Notes: generated by a model not told the origin, from the sequence alone. Shown: positions 25,791 through 35,307, counted from the first letter of the stretch. The stretch is DNA of 64,000 bases from Limosilactobacillus fermentum (GCF_013394085.1 NZ_CP040910.1:1273318-1337317), one strand, 5' to 3'. Made by a program: numbers and translations.

Positions 25791-26910
25791 GACGAATTGT
25801 CAAATCAAGCGCAACTTTGTCCCGAAGAAAACTTCAAATGGACTCTTCCAGCCTAAGACCTTACGTGGTCGGTGATTTAAATCCCTGACAAACTTGTCGA
25901 TATCTTGATCAGTTAGTTGGTCTAGGTCGGTTCCTTTGGGGAAATACTCACGGATAAGCCCGTTGGTATTCTCATTGGTTCCCCGTTGTTGGGGCGCATG
26001 GGGATCGGGAAAATAGACTGGAATGCTTAGTTCTTGGCTAACTTCACGGTATCCTGCGAATTCAGTTCCACGGTCCGGCGTAAGCGTCCGAACGCGTTTA
26101 GGCGTTACGGTATGCAGGAGGTCAATCATCGCTTGTGTGACGTTCTTGGCGTTTACTTTGAGAACGCGCTGAGATAATAAATACCGAGATTTACGGTCCA
26201 CTAAGGTTACCAGGGCTGAACGCCCGGTTTTACCGCGAATTGTATCACCTTCCCAATGACCAAACCGGCTTCGATTCTCACATGAAACCGGGCGTTCATG
26301 AACGGAAGGGACGTCGTTAAATCGTCCTCGACGTTCCTTAATGGTTCCCTTGACCTTTCGGGTTTTACCACGGTGACGGAGCTTACGGGCAAAGCCACGA
26401 GCCCCGTGACTCTTACGTTTGATGCCTAAATTATCGCGTTCAATCCCACGATAAATGGTGTTATAACTGATACGCCATTCGCTGTTTTCGTGGGCTAAAC
26501 GACCTGAAATCTGTTCCGGGGACCACTGACGTTGAACAATACAGTGAAGGATAAAATCCCGTAACTTCAAGTTAGTTAGAAGCCTAGGACGTCGGCTTTT
26601 TAGTCGACGTCCCTGATAGTTCTCTTGGGCCTTGACGGCTGAGTAAGCCTTACGACCGCCATTGCGTTTGATCTCGCGCGATACGGTGGCTTTAGAACAC
26701 CCAACCCTCTGCGCAATAACTTGATAGGTGTCCTTCAAAGTGACGCCTAATAGTATGCATTCTCGGTCTTTTAAGGTAAGATGGTTGTACGAACTCATAG
26801 CCTAAGATCTCCTTTAGATGTTTGTTGTGGTGACTTCATTTTACAGGACTCAGGCTATGAGTTCTTTTTTATTTTCTTCTTACTTGTTGCACTTCAATTG
26901 TAAATTCGTC
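25791..26910 (-). mobile_element. IS30-family insertion sequence
   Basis: A single transposase gene is framed by inverted repeats: GACGAATT...GCAAC at 25791-25815 and its imperfect complement at 26886-26910, matching at 20 of 25 positions. The total of 1120 bp is typical of IS30. CC on both sides may be a 2-bp target duplication. The right end falls a few bases behind the rplS terminator. Confidence 0.85.
25800..26798 (-). CDS. IS30-family transposase
   Basis: A 332-residue DDE transposase. The N-terminal helix-turn-helix reads LTLKDRECILLG and CSKATVSREIKRNG. The catalytic core has GHWEGDTIRG (first Asp), LTPDRGTEFAGY (second Asp) and GTNENTNGLIREYFPKG (Glu). No frameshift or stop is visible, so it may be active. 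GAACTCATAGCCT (26791-26803) around the start codon recurs inverted at 26852-26864, so the mRNA leader could fold over its own start. Confidence 0.93.
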   Translation of the reverse strand: MSSYNHLTLKDRECILLGVTLKDTYQVIAQRVGCSKATVSREIKRNGGRKAYSAVKAQENYQGRRLKSRRPRLLTNLKLRDFILHCIVQRQWSPEQISGRLAHENSEWRISYNTIYRGIERDNLGIKRKSHGARGFARKLRHRGKTRKVKGTIKERRGRFNDVPSVHERPVSCENRSRFGHWEGDTIRGKTGRSALVTLVDRKSRYLLSQRVLKVNAKNVTQAMIDLLHTVTPKRVRTLTPDRGTEFAGYREVSQELSIPVYFPDPHAPQQRGTNENTNGLIREYFPKGTDLDQLTDQDIDKFVRDLNHRPRKVLGWKSPFEVFFGTKLRLI

Positions 26911-26912
26911 CC

Positions 26913-26949
26913 ATAAAAAAAAGAGACTGGAACAAATTCCAGTCTCTTT
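26913..26949 (-). terminator. Terminator of rplS
   Basis: AAGAGACTGGAA (26921-26932) pairs with TTCCAGTCTCTT (26937-26948) across a 4-nt loop and is followed by T residues on the minus strand. Confidence 0.9.
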
Positions 26950-26974
26950 AGTAGGCATTGACCTAGTCAAGAGT

Positions 26975-27334
26975 TTACTTGTCGCGACGACGTTCAGCAA
27001 TGCGGGCACTCTTACCAGTCCGTTCACGGAGGTAGTAGAGCTTAGCACGGCGTACACGACCGTAGCGTACAACTTCGATCTTTTCCACCCGTGGTGAGTG
27101 AAGTGGGAAGGTCCGTTCAACACCAATCCCGTTACTGATCTTACGTACCGTGTAGGTAGCGGAGATACCAGCACCGTGGCGCTTGATAACAACCCCTTCG
27201 AAGATCTGAACACGTTCGCGGGTCCCTTCAACGATGAGGGCGTGTACCCGAACGGTGTCACCGGCGCGGAAGGCCGGAATGTCACTGCGTAACTGACCAG
27301 CAGTTACCTTTTCGATCAATTGATTTTGACGCAT
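26975..27334 (-). CDS. rplS: 50S ribosomal protein L19
   Basis: Component of the large subunit at the interface with 30S. The 119 residues are collinear with bacterial L19, including [20 protein letters not shown] and [28 protein letters not shown]. It usually follows trmD directly; here a permease gene lies in between. It has its own promoter and a leader of about 80 nt. Confidence 0.98.
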   Translation of the reverse strand: MRQNQLIEKVTAGQLRSDIPAFRAGDTVRVHALIVEGTRERVQIFEGVVIKRHGAGISATYTVRKISNGIGVERTFPLHSPRVEKIEVVRYGRVRRAKLYYLRERTGKSARIAERRRDK

Positions 27335-27418
27335 AATATTTCTTTCCTTTCGCCGACATTCATTAATTCCCTTGGAACCAGCGGAATACCGTTTATGCGG
27401 CTTACATAGCCAACAACT

Positions 27419-27447
27419 AATGTACCATTTCTCCCGCTAAATTGCAA
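27419..27447 (-). promoter_or_regulatory. Promoter of rplS
   Basis: TTGCAA (27447-27442), 17 bp and TACATT (27424-27419). The transcript would have a leader of about 75-80 nt, which may hold the L19 leader motif known in Bacillales; its fold was not worked out here. Confidence 0.7.
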
Positions 27448-27454
27448 ACGGAAT

Positions 27455-28882
27455 TTAGCCCTTCTTAGCCAAGGTGGAGTGGCGAATCCCATACAAGAAG
27501 TAGACTAGCAGGCCGATGGCAAACCAACCGACCATCATCCACTTGGCATCGACGTTTAAGTTCCAAAAGATGACGGCCGAAAAGATCACCGATACCGCCG
27601 GCAAGATCGGGTAACCCGGCATCTTGAACTGGGCTTCGGGTAGGTCCTTCCCTTCGCGGCGCCGCAGGGCGTAAATCCCCAGCGAAACGAAGATGAAGGC
27701 CACCAAGGTTCCGGCCGACACTAAGGTTGCTAAGAAGGTGAAGGGAAAAATCGACCCCAAAATCATCGCCAACACGGTGATCGTCCACAGGGCTCGGTTT
27801 GGCACCCGCTTGGCGTCGACGTGACCCAAGAAAGACGGCAGAAGCCCGTCACGGCCAAAGGCGTAAATTAGCCGTGAGGAGGCCAGTAAAATGGCAATCA
27901 AGGCCGAGAAGATCCCGATCAAGGCGACAACGGATAAGAGGTTGGCGGTCAGGTAGTGGCCAGACTCGCGCAAAGCCCAAGCAGCTGGTTCGGCATTGTT
28001 GGCGTAGCGCGAGTACTTAAACATCCCCACCAAGACCAGCGAAACGACGATGAAAAAGCCAGTCCCCAAAACTAAGGTGCCGATCAAACCACGCGGCATC
28101 GTCTTTTGGGGATTCTTGGTTTCAGCGGTATTGGCCGCGATTGCATCGAAGCCAACGTAGGCAATGAAGATCTGCGAGGCCCCGGCCATAATCCCGGTCC
28201 AGCCGCCAAACGTGGTTCCCGGCCGGTGTGCGGGAATAAAGGGGTGGTAATTTTGGGTGTGAATGGCCGTCGCCCCGACCACGATGAAGAGGATGATCAC
28301 CAAGAGCTTAATGGCGACGATCGTGTTTTCAATCCGGGCGACCTGGTGGACCCCGTGGGATAAAAGCCAACCAACTGCTAAGATTGCGATGGCGGCGAAA
28401 ATATCGACGTACGAACCACTGGCAGGGTTAAAGCCCCCGGTCAGGGCGGTGGGCAGTTTAATCCCAAACGAAGCGAGAAAGCCCTGCATGTAAGCCGACC
28501 AGCCGGAGGCGACAAAGGCAACTGAGATAAAGTACTCGGCTAATAGGGCCCAGCCGGCAATCCAACCAAAGAATTCGCCGAACAAGACGTTCATCCAAGA
28601 AAAGGCCGAGCCGGCAAAGGGAAGTACCGAGGCGGTTTCTGCGTAGGCCAGGGCCGACAGTCCAGCCCCGATGGCCGCCACGATGAAGGCTAACGGCACA
28701 GCCGGGCCGGTGTGTTCGGCAGCCACGATCCCGGGCAAGGTGAAGATGGCGGTTCCGACCACCATCCCGGTCCCTAGGCCAATTAAGTCGATGGTGCGTA
28801 GGGTTGGCTCCAGTTGGCCGTCCTTTAATTGGTAGACGCTGGGGTCCTCTTGTTTTAAGAGACGAGCGATTAATTTTTTCAC
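27455..28882 (-). CDS. APC-family amino acid permease (cationic amino acid transporter type)
   Basis: This 475-residue membrane protein has 12 or more hydrophobic segments. The first helix carries IGLGTGMVVGTAIFTLPG, the glycine-rich unwound helix 1 of APC transporters, and SALAYAETASVLPFAGSAFSW follows. The short C terminus with little extra sequence and the FGWIAGWALLAEYF helix resemble the CAT-like group (YhdG/YfnA). Substrate cannot be told. It lies between trmD and rplS on the same strand, 10 bp after trmD, and is not part of this ribosomal operon in most Firmicutes. Confidence 0.88.
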   Translation of the reverse strand: MKKLIARLLKQEDPSVYQLKDGQLEPTLRTIDLIGLGTGMVVGTAIFTLPGIVAAEHTGPAVPLAFIVAAIGAGLSALAYAETASVLPFAGSAFSWMNVLFGEFFGWIAGWALLAEYFISVAFVASGWSAYMQGFLASFGIKLPTALTGGFNPASGSYVDIFAAIAILAVGWLLSHGVHQVARIENTIVAIKLLVIILFIVVGATAIHTQNYHPFIPAHRPGTTFGGWTGIMAGASQIFIAYVGFDAIAANTAETKNPQKTMPRGLIGTLVLGTGFFIVVSLVLVGMFKYSRYANNAEPAAWALRESGHYLTANLLSVVALIGIFSALIAILLASSRLIYAFGRDGLLPSFLGHVDAKRVPNRALWTITVLAMILGSIFPFTFLATLVSAGTLVAFIFVSLGIYALRRREGKDLPEAQFKMPGYPILPAVSVIFSAVIFWNLNVDAKWMMVGWFAIGLLVYFLYGIRHSTLAKKG

Positions 28883-28892
28883 GCTGGGCCCC

Positions 28893-29651
28893 CTACTTCG
28901 GTGCGTCCGGATCCAAGTCGAGCTTGAGGTCTTGCAAGATGATCTGTTGTTCCCGACTCAGCTTGGCGTTTTTTAATAAATCGGGGCGCCGTTCTAGCGT
29001 TCGTTTCAATGATTCACGCATCCGCCACTCCCGAATCTTTTCGTGGTTACCGCTGGTCAAGACCTCCGGCACCTTCATCCCCCGGAAGTCAGCCGGACGG
29101 GTATACTGCGGGTATTCGAGCAGCCCGTTGGAAAACGAGTCGCCCATCGGAGAAGACATGTTCCCCAACACCCCGGGAACAAAGCGGACGGTGGCGTCCA
29201 CCATCACCATGGCGGCCAATTCACCCCCGGTCAAAACGTAATCCCCCAAGGAGGCCTCGTCGGTCACCAGCTGGCGGATTCGTTCGTCATAGCCCTCATA
29301 GTGACCGCAAATAAAGGTCAGGTGTTCTTCTTGGGCCAGTTCCATGGCAAAGTCCTGGTCAAAGCGCCGCCCGGCCGGGTCCATCAGGATCACGCGGCCC
29401 TTGGGATAAGTGTCCTTGGTTTCTTGTTCAATGGCGTCCATGGCGTCAAAGATTGGCTGAGCTTGCAAAAGCATCCCGGCGCCCCCACCAAAGGGGGCAT
29501 CGTCAACGTGACGGTGCTTATCGGTGGTGTACTGGCGAAAATCAGTCACCTTAATATCAACAAAGCCATCGTCTTGGGCCCGTCCCACGATCGATTGACC
29601 CAACGTAGCGTCAAACATGTCCGGGAAGAGGCTTAAAATATCAATCCGCAT
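28893..29651 (-). CDS. trmD: tRNA (guanine-N1-)-methyltransferase
   Basis: Methylates G37 of tRNAs reading CNN codons, which prevents +1 frameshifts. The 252 residues begin [13 protein letters not shown]. The trefoil-knot SAM site is formed by [15 protein letters not shown] and [14 protein letters not shown], and PFGGGAGM is the catalytic loop. The ATG overlaps the rimM stop codon by one base. The C-terminal domain includes [11 protein letters not shown]. Confidence 0.97.
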   Translation of the reverse strand: MRIDILSLFPDMFDATLGQSIVGRAQDDGFVDIKVTDFRQYTTDKHRHVDDAPFGGGAGMLLQAQPIFDAMDAIEQETKDTYPKGRVILMDPAGRRFDQDFAMELAQEEHLTFICGHYEGYDERIRQLVTDEASLGDYVLTGGELAAMVMVDATVRFVPGVLGNMSSPMGDSFSNGLLEYPQYTRPADFRGMKVPEVLTSGNHEKIREWRMRESLKRTLERRPDLLKNAKLSREQQIILQDLKLDLDPDAPK

Positions 29652-30160
29652 TATTCCAATCCCTCCAAGAGTTCCACGATCACCTTGCCACCAGCTAAGT
29701 CGACTTCTTTAACCACGTCATCGATCACCGGCAACAAGAGGTCGGTCTTTTGTTCGCGGTCGACCACCCAGACGTCGTTAGCACCCGGGGCCAGGATTTC
29801 CTTGATCTTCCCCAGCACCCGGCCGTCAACGGTTTCCGCCGTCAAGCCGATGATTTGGTGGTAGTAGTACTGCCCCTCTTCTAATTCCGCTTGGTCTTGA
29901 TCCGCCACCTTTAACTCGGCGTCACGGAAGTGTTGGACTTCGTTAATGTTATTGAACTGCTTAAACTTAACCAACACCAGCCCCTTGTGCATTCGGGCGT
30001 GTTCCACCGTCAATTCGACGGGCGCTTGATCCTTTTTCACCAGGTATAAAGTGGCGCCATCGGCAAAGCGTTGATCAACGAAGTCGGTGGTTGCGACCAC
30101 CTTGACTTCCCCCCGAATGCCGTGGGTATTAACGATTTTTCCAACCGTATAGAGTTCCAT
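29651..30160 (-). CDS. rimM: Ribosome maturation factor RimM
   Basis: Assists assembly of the 30S head near S19. From the ATG at 30160 the protein is 169 residues: N-terminal RimM barrel ([18 protein letters not shown]) and C-terminal PRC-barrel ([22 protein letters not shown]). The start is preceded by AGAGGAACGAGCGA, a suitable ribosome binding site; the open frame continues 47 codons upstream through the khpA terminator and is not coding. It is coupled to trmD. Confidence 0.96.
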   Translation of the reverse strand: MELYTVGKIVNTHGIRGEVKVVATTDFVDQRFADGATLYLVKKDQAPVELTVEHARMHKGLVLVKFKQFNNINEVQHFRDAELKVADQDQAELEEGQYYYHQIIGLTAETVDGRVLGKIKEILAPGANDVWVVDREQKTDLLLPVIDDVVKEVDLAGGKVIVELLEGLE

Positions 30161-30248
30161 TCGCTCGTTCCTCTTTCTTTTATCTACCTTAATGTACAAA
30201 AAAAGGCAATTCATCACGTCCTTAAAAGAACGTGTTTCCTTGCCCGCT

Positions 30249-30284
30249 TTCAAAAAAACTCCCACAAAGGCTTGTGGGAGTTTT
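30249..30284 (-). terminator. Terminator between khpA and rimM
   Basis: AAAACTCCCACAA pairs with TTGTGGGAGTTTT and is followed by more T residues, directly after the khpA stop codon. It should insulate the highly expressed rpsP-khpA pair from rimM-trmD. Confidence 0.85.
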
Positions 30285-30545
30285 CTAATGACGGTGGTCA
30301 TGAATGATCAGCCGAATTTTCTTGTCATTCACCCGCTTATCACGAGCCCCTTCGACAATGGTCCGCAAAGCTGCGGCAACGTGTCCTTGACGGCCAATCA
30401 CCCGGCCAGTATCCGTAGACGCAACGGTCACCCGGAACTGATGGTAGCAAGAAGTATTTTCTTCTTCTACCTTGACCGCCTCAGGGTGTTTCACTAGCGG
30501 TGCCACTAAGGCAACCACTAGCCCCTTAAAATCAACCTCTTTCAT
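30285..30545 (-). CDS. khpA: KH-domain RNA-binding protein KhpA
   Basis: An 86-residue single KH domain (YlqC family) with the GxxG loop in VIGRQGHVAAALRTI. It binds RNA, often with KhpB/Jag, and influences cell elongation and division in streptococci and lactobacilli. It lies 14 bases downstream of rpsP, the usual order. Confidence 0.93.
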   Translation of the reverse strand: MKEVDFKGLVVALVAPLVKHPEAVKVEEENTSCYHQFRVTVASTDTGRVIGRQGHVAAALRTIVEGARDKRVNDKKIRLIIHDHRH

Positions 30546-30559
30546 GACCGATCACACCA

Positions 30560-30835
30560 TTACTTCTTAGCGTACTTGGCTTCGTGGTACTTCTTCATAA
30601 CACCGGCCTTTTGCAGCATGTTGCGAACAGTGTCGGAAGGTTGCGCACCCTTTTGTAACCATTCCATCACAGCGTCCTCGTCGAACTTAACTTGCTTTGG
30701 CGTGGTCAGCGGGTTGTAAGTACCAAGAGAAGTGATGAAGCGACCATCACGTGGTGAACGTGAGTCGGCAACAACGATCCGGTAGAATGGACGCTTCTTG
30801 GAACCCATCCGCTTTAAACGAATCTTGACTGACAT
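30560..30835 (-). CDS. rpsP: 30S ribosomal protein S16
   Basis: A 91-residue small-subunit protein: [31 protein letters not shown] at the N terminus is nearly invariant in bacteria. A perfect AAGGAGGTG lies seven bases before the ATG. Confidence 0.98.
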   Translation of the reverse strand: MSVKIRLKRMGSKKRPFYRIVVADSRSPRDGRFITSLGTYNPLTTPKQVKFDEDAVMEWLQKGAQPSDTVRNMLQKAGVMKKYHEAKYAKK

Positions 30836-30871
30836 AGTGACACCTCCTTAACCTTTTTTCTAACAGGTAAT

Positions 30872-30900
30872 AATATACCAAGTTTTCCAAGGATTGTAAA
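30872..30900 (-). promoter_or_regulatory. Promoter of rpsP-khpA
   Basis: TTTACA (30900-30895), 17 bp and TATATT (30877-30872), about 35 bp before the ATG. Confidence 0.75.
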
Positions 30901-30964
30901 GTAGTTTTTCTTGACAGCCTCGGAAATTTTTCTGGTTAATGGTTAGGCGCCCCTACGACATTGC

Positions 30965-31669
30965 CTACTTAGCTTCACCTAGCTTACGCTTAACCAGGTC
31001 CGGGTCGGTCTTGCCGGGATTTAATTCGACTAACTTCCCAGCGCCAATGTAGATGACCCACTCGGCCAGGTTAACGATGTGGTCGCCGGCCCGTTCCAGG
31101 TTCCGAATAACGGTCATGTAGGTTTCCAGGGCTGGAATCGCCGCCTGGTTTTTCATCATCGCCGCTAAGACCCGCTTTTGTTCGGTCACGTAAATCATGT
31201 CGACCTTCAAGTCCTGGTCCGCTACTTCGTAAGCCGCCTTTTCGTTGGTGTAAACGTAAGCGTCCATCACCTTTTCCAGCATCTGGCGCACAATCTCAGT
31301 CATCTTTTCAATTTCTTTTTCGATCTCACCGTTGTGGTTTTTCTTGTCGAAGTTGATGGCGGAGCGGGCGATGTGGGTGGCGTAATCCCCCAGCCGTTCG
31401 ACGTCGTTAGAGGCCTTTAAAATCGAAATGATCTTCCGAAAATCGCTGGCCAACGGCTGTTGCAGGGCCATTAGCTTAAGGGCCCGCTTTTCCAGGCTGA
31501 TTTCTTCGTCATTGATCTGGGCGTCCGTGGCCAACACTTCCCGGGCCAGGGCGCTATCGTGATCGGTAAAGGCCTTGGCCGCCTTATAAATCTGCTCGGA
31601 AGCGTCGATCCCCATTTCCATAAAACGGGTCCGCAGTTTCTTTAATTCTTCGTCAAAAATTACACCCAT
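30965..31669 (-). CDS. phoU: Phosphate transport regulator PhoU
   Basis: This 234-residue all-helical protein is made of two related three-helix bundles with E/D-rich metal-binding stretches (SNDVERLGDYATHIA and RNLERAGDHIVNLAEW). It links the state of the Pst transporter to the PhoR-PhoP pair and limits phosphate uptake. It is the last gene of the pst operon; no clear terminator follows. Confidence 0.95.
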   Translation of the reverse strand: MGVIFDEELKKLRTRFMEMGIDASEQIYKAAKAFTDHDSALAREVLATDAQINDEEISLEKRALKLMALQQPLASDFRKIISILKASNDVERLGDYATHIARSAINFDKKNHNGEIEKEIEKMTEIVRQMLEKVMDAYVYTNEKAAYEVADQDLKVDMIYVTEQKRVLAAMMKNQAAIPALETYMTVIRNLERAGDHIVNLAEWVIYIGAGKLVELNPGKTDPDLVKRKLGEAK

Positions 31670-31683
31670 TGTTATTTCCCCCT

Positions 31684-32439
31684 TTAGCCAAACTTCCCGT
31701 TGAGGTAGTCATTGGTTGCTTGTTCGTGTGGATTCATAAAGATTTCCGTCGTTTGGTTAAATTCTATCAGCTTTCCTTGGTGCATAAAAGCGGTCCAGTC
31801 AGAAGCCCGTGAGGCCTGTTGCATGTTGTGAGTCACGATGATGATGGTGTAGTTTTTCTTGAGGTCCATCATCGTGGCTTCAATCTGGGTGGTTGAAATC
31901 GGGTCCAGGGCGCTGGTCGGTTCGTCCATCAAGATGATCTCGGGCCGGGTGGCCAGCGTCCGGGCGATGCACAGCCGCTGTTGCTGACCCCCGGAAAGAG
32001 AAAGGGCGCTAACTTTCAAGCGGTCCTTAACTTCTTCCCACAAGGCGGCCTGCTTTAAACTCTCTTCGACCCGCTGGTCTAGCACCTGACGATCCTTTTC
32101 ACCGGTCAAACGCAAGCCGTAGATGACGTTTTCGTAAATCGACATCGGGAACGGGGTCGGCTGCTGAAAGACCATCCCGATCTCTTGGCGGACCTTGTAG
32201 ACGTTAACCTTGGGTTGGTTGATGTCGACGTCATGAAAGAGAATTTGCCCGGTGACGTTGGCAATCCCATCGTTCATCCGGTTAATGCTCCGCAAGAGGG
32301 TCGACTTCCCAGACCCCGAGGCCCCGATCAAGGCCGACACCTGATTTTTCTTGAACTTCATTGAGACGTTGTGAACGGTCGGTTCGGCCCCGTAGGCCAC
32401 GGAAACGTCCTTTAATTCAAGTGCAATGTTTTCTTCCAT
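31684..32439 (-). CDS. pstB: Phosphate ABC transporter ATP-binding protein
   Basis: The 251-residue energising ATPase of the Pst complex. Walker [21 protein letters not shown]-loop [12 protein letters not shown], signature [16 protein letters not shown], Walker [14 protein letters not shown] and switch [10 protein letters not shown] are all intact, in contrast to the pseudogene at 5852-6628. It is the only working pstB in the window. Confidence 0.97.
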   Translation of the reverse strand: MEENIALELKDVSVAYGAEPTVHNVSMKFKKNQVSALIGASGSGKSTLLRSINRMNDGIANVTGQILFHDVDINQPKVNVYKVRQEIGMVFQQPTPFPMSIYENVIYGLRLTGEKDRQVLDQRVEESLKQAALWEEVKDRLKVSALSLSGGQQQRLCIARTLATRPEIILMDEPTSALDPISTTQIEATMMDLKKNYTIIIVTHNMQQASRASDWTAFMHQGKLIEFNQTTEIFMNPHEQATNDYLNGKFG

Positions 32440-32451
32440 TACTGTTCCTCC

Positions 32452-33333
32452 TTATTGACGGAAGTGCTTAGCAACCAGGCTACCGGCGAAGCGGGCCAAG
32501 AGGTTGAATGCCAAAATGGCTAGGATTAAGACGGCGGCGGCTCCGGCCGAGACCGCCGTTGCGTCTGGAATCAGTCCCTCGGTGTTGAGCTTCCAGATGT
32601 GGACGGCTAGGGTTTCGGCCGGGCGCATCGGGTTTAGAAAACTCGTTTGACTGAACGGGTTCCAGTTGCTGTAAGAAACGTTGATCGAGCTCTGCCCGGC
32701 CGTGTAGATTAAAGCGGCGGCCTCCCCGAAGATCCGGCCGGCCGATAAAATCGCCCCGGTCATGATCCCCGGCAAGGCAGCTGGCACCACGATCCGGGTT
32801 GTCACCCGCCACTTGGCCATCCCCAGCCCCAGACCCGCTTGGCGTTGCAAGAAGGGCACCTGAGACAGGGCGGTTTCACACGAACGGGTCAACAACGGTA
32901 AGTTAATGATCGTCAAAGCGAGTGCCCCGGCCAACAGGGAGAAATCCATCTTCCATTGCAACACGAAGACCAGGTACCCAAACAAGCCAACTACCACCGA
33001 TGGCAATGACGAAAGGACTTCGATTGCCAACCGCAGGGTATTGGTGAGCCGGTTTTGCGGCGCGTACTCACTCAGGTAAATGGCCGCCCCCAAGGATAAC
33101 GGCACCGAAACGATCAGGGTTAAGACGACCAGGTAAAAGGAGTTAAAGAGCTGGTCGCGAATCCCCCCGCCGGCCGTAAAGGAACTGGCCGGGCTGGTCA
33201 AGAAGTGCCATGAAACGTGGGGCAACCCAATCGCCAGCAGGTAAACCACCAGGGTTAACACGATCAGGCTCACAATGGCGGCAAAGAAAAGGATCACGCC
33301 GGTCGCCAGCCGGTCACTTTTTTGTGGGTTCAT
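32452..33333 (-). CDS. pstA: Phosphate ABC transporter permease PstA
   Basis: A 293-residue inner-membrane subunit with six predicted helices. The EAA-type loop includes GMAKWRVTTRIVVPAALPGIMTGAILSAGRIFGEAAAL, the contact to PstB. It lies two bases after pstC and 12 before pstB. Confidence 0.95.
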   Translation of the reverse strand: MNPQKSDRLATGVILFFAAIVSLIVLTLVVYLLAIGLPHVSWHFLTSPASSFTAGGGIRDQLFNSFYLVVLTLIVSVPLSLGAAIYLSEYAPQNRLTNTLRLAIEVLSSLPSVVVGLFGYLVFVLQWKMDFSLLAGALALTIINLPLLTRSCETALSQVPFLQRQAGLGLGMAKWRVTTRIVVPAALPGIMTGAILSAGRIFGEAAALIYTAGQSSINVSYSNWNPFSQTSFLNPMRPAETLAVHIWKLNTEGLIPDATAVSAGAAAVLILAILAFNLLARFAGSLVAKHFRQ

Positions 33334-33334
33334 G

Positions 33335-34234
33335 CTAGCCCTCCTTATTGCGGTTGACCAGGCGCATGGCCAGGTTAAAGAACAGTGACATCACTAACAG
33401 TACCAGGGCCAGGGACCACAGGGCGTCGTTGGCCGCGGTCCCCATGACCGTGTTCCCGATCCCGGTGGTCAAGACCGAGGTCAGGGTGGCCGCCGAGCTC
33501 ATCAGGCTAGTTGGCATAATCGAGGCGTTCCCGACCACCATTTGCACCGCCAGGGCTTCCCCAAAGGCACGGGCCATCCCGAAGATCATCGCCGTCAAGA
33601 CTCCCCCGGTCGCGCTCGGTAAAATGGTCCGGTAAATGGTCTGCCACCTGGTCGCCCCGAGACCCCGCGAGGCCATCCGGTAGGATTCCGGTACCGCTAG
33701 CAGGGTGTCGATCGTCATCGAGACCATCGTCGGGACGATCATCAAGAACAAGACGACCGTGGCCGCTAGCATCCCAAACCCGGTGCCGCCAAACCACTGG
33801 CGCAAGACCGGGATGATCACCGTCAAACCGACGAACCCGTATACAACTGACGGGATCCCGACCAACAGTTCAATCACCGGCTGGGTGACCTTGCGGAAGG
33901 TGGCTGGCAAAATTTCCGTTACCGCCAACGCTACCATCAGGGCTAATGGCAGGGCTACGACCCCGGCCATCATCGTCACCCCAAAGGAGGTTACAATCAT
34001 TGGCAGGGCGCCGTAAAAGCCCTTCTTCGGTGACCAATCGGTGCCGGACAAGAAGTCCCACACGTTGACCCCGTACTTAAAGAATAAGGACAGCCCCTTG
34101 CTAGCTAAAAAGACCAGGATGGTCACCACCAGCAAGCCAATCACGGTGATCGACAGGGTCGTCAACACCCGCCCTAGCCGCTCCTGATTGGTTTCCTTGG
34201 AGGGACCAGTTAATCGCTTTTCCCAATCGTTCAT
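33335..34234 (-). CDS. pstC: Phosphate ABC transporter permease PstC
   Basis: A 299-residue membrane subunit, partner of PstA. The coupling loop reads GATRWQTIYRTILPSATGGVLTAMIFGMARAFGEALAV. The segment SGTDWSPKKGFYGALPMI near residue 65 is typical of PstC. The start overlaps the pstS stop codon by one base. Confidence 0.95.
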   Translation of the reverse strand: MNDWEKRLTGPSKETNQERLGRVLTTLSITVIGLLVVTILVFLASKGLSLFFKYGVNVWDFLSGTDWSPKKGFYGALPMIVTSFGVTMMAGVVALPLALMVALAVTEILPATFRKVTQPVIELLVGIPSVVYGFVGLTVIIPVLRQWFGGTGFGMLAATVVLFLMIVPTMVSMTIDTLLAVPESYRMASRGLGATRWQTIYRTILPSATGGVLTAMIFGMARAFGEALAVQMVVGNASIMPTSLMSSAATLTSVLTTGIGNTVMGTAANDALWSLALVLLVMSLFFNLAMRLVNRNKEG

Positions 34235-35109
34235 TACTTCTCTCCTATCTTTGTGACGACCCCGTTAGCATCCCGTTGGACCTTCATATCGTGAATCGAG
34301 ATGTAGCGGGCTTCTTTGACCAAGTGGGATTGAACATCGCTGGACTGCAGGTACTTGATGTAATCCAAGGTCGCCTTTTTGGCGTGTTTAGTGGTGTACA
34401 TGTGCTCATAAGACCACAGTTTCCACTTGTTATCGCTGATGTTTTCACTGGTGGCGATGACGTGGTCAATCGTCAGGGCTTTGACCTGGTCATTTAAATA
34501 GGCCGAGGAAACGTAGGAAATCGCTCCGGGGACGTTAGAAACAATTTGCTTAACCGTCCCGTTGGAATCTTGTTCCTGGGCCTTCATGGTTTCCTGCCCG
34601 TCCATCACCACTTGCTCGAAGGCCAGCCGGGTCCCGGAACCGGAGGCCCGGTTGATGACGGTGATCTTTTCGTCCGGGCCACCGACCTCTTTCCAGTTAG
34701 TAATCTTACCAGCAAAAATATCGCGCAGCTGGCTCATCGATAGGTTGTCCACCCCTAATTTAGGGTTCACAATCGGGACAATCCCGGTCACGGCCACAAT
34801 GTGGTCAACCAACTTGTTGGCGTCAATCCCGTTTTGCTGGGCGGCAAAAACGTCGGAGCTCCCGATGTCAACGGCGCCGGCCTGAACCTGGGATAAGCCG
34901 GTCCCCGAGCCCCCACCCTGAACGGTGATGTTAACGTCCGGGTTGGTCCTATTAAAACCAGGGATCGCCGCTTCTGCCAAGGGTTGCAGGGCCGTTGATC
35001 CCACGTCAGTCACCTTGGTGATGGTGGCGCCATTGCCCCGGGCGGAAAACCAGCCCCAACCGAGCAAGAGCACCAATATGACCCCAAGGCCCCCAATGAT
35101 CTTCTTCAT
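34234..35109 (-). CDS. pstS: Phosphate-binding protein PstS
   Basis: The extracytoplasmic receptor for phosphate. It begins with one hydrophobic helix (IIGGLGVILVLLLGWGWF) but has no lipobox cysteine, so it is probably held by an uncleaved signal anchor and not by lipid. The binding fold shows VGSTALQPLAEAA, VQGGGSGTGLSQVQAG and NRASGSGTRLAFE, the phosphate loops. The ATG at 35109 is preferred over a TTG two codons upstream because AGAGG is nine bases before it. First gene of pstSCAB-phoU. Confidence 0.93.
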   Translation of the reverse strand: MKKIIGGLGVILVLLLGWGWFSARGNGATITKVTDVGSTALQPLAEAAIPGFNRTNPDVNITVQGGGSGTGLSQVQAGAVDIGSSDVFAAQQNGIDANKLVDHIVAVTGIVPIVNPKLGVDNLSMSQLRDIFAGKITNWKEVGGPDEKITVINRASGSGTRLAFEQVVMDGQETMKAQEQDSNGTVKQIVSNVPGAISYVSSAYLNDQVKALTIDHVIATSENISDNKWKLWSYEHMYTTKHAKKATLDYIKYLQSSDVQSHLVKEARYISIHDMKVQRDANGVVTKIGEK

Positions 35110-35307
35110 TATCAAAATCCTCTCGTTTGGCTTACAACCATCACCCTAGGCGGCAAATCGGCCGATTTCCCCCCGCCGGGTAAGCATGGTGCTATAATGA
35201 CAATTGTAAACTTTTCTTAGTCTAACTCTGGGCGCCCTGCCTAACCGTGCCGGGTTACGCGACGCCTCGGGGGCTGACGGGTGCCGACCATCCGCCCTCG
35301 CATTTCT
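35110..35307 (-). other. GC-rich leader of the pst operon
   Basis: If transcription starts behind the Pho box, the pstS mRNA has about 190 nt of leader. It is very G+C-rich in the middle (35228-35300), opening and closing with complementary GGGCG/CGCCC and with an inner AACC/GGTT stem, followed by an A+T-rich part holding another TTTACA (35210-35205). No known riboswitch class was recognised. Confidence 0.35.

Noticed and set aside
30161..30301. Upstream extension of rimM by 47 codons
   Set aside because: It runs through the khpA terminator and the family starts at the ATG at 30160.
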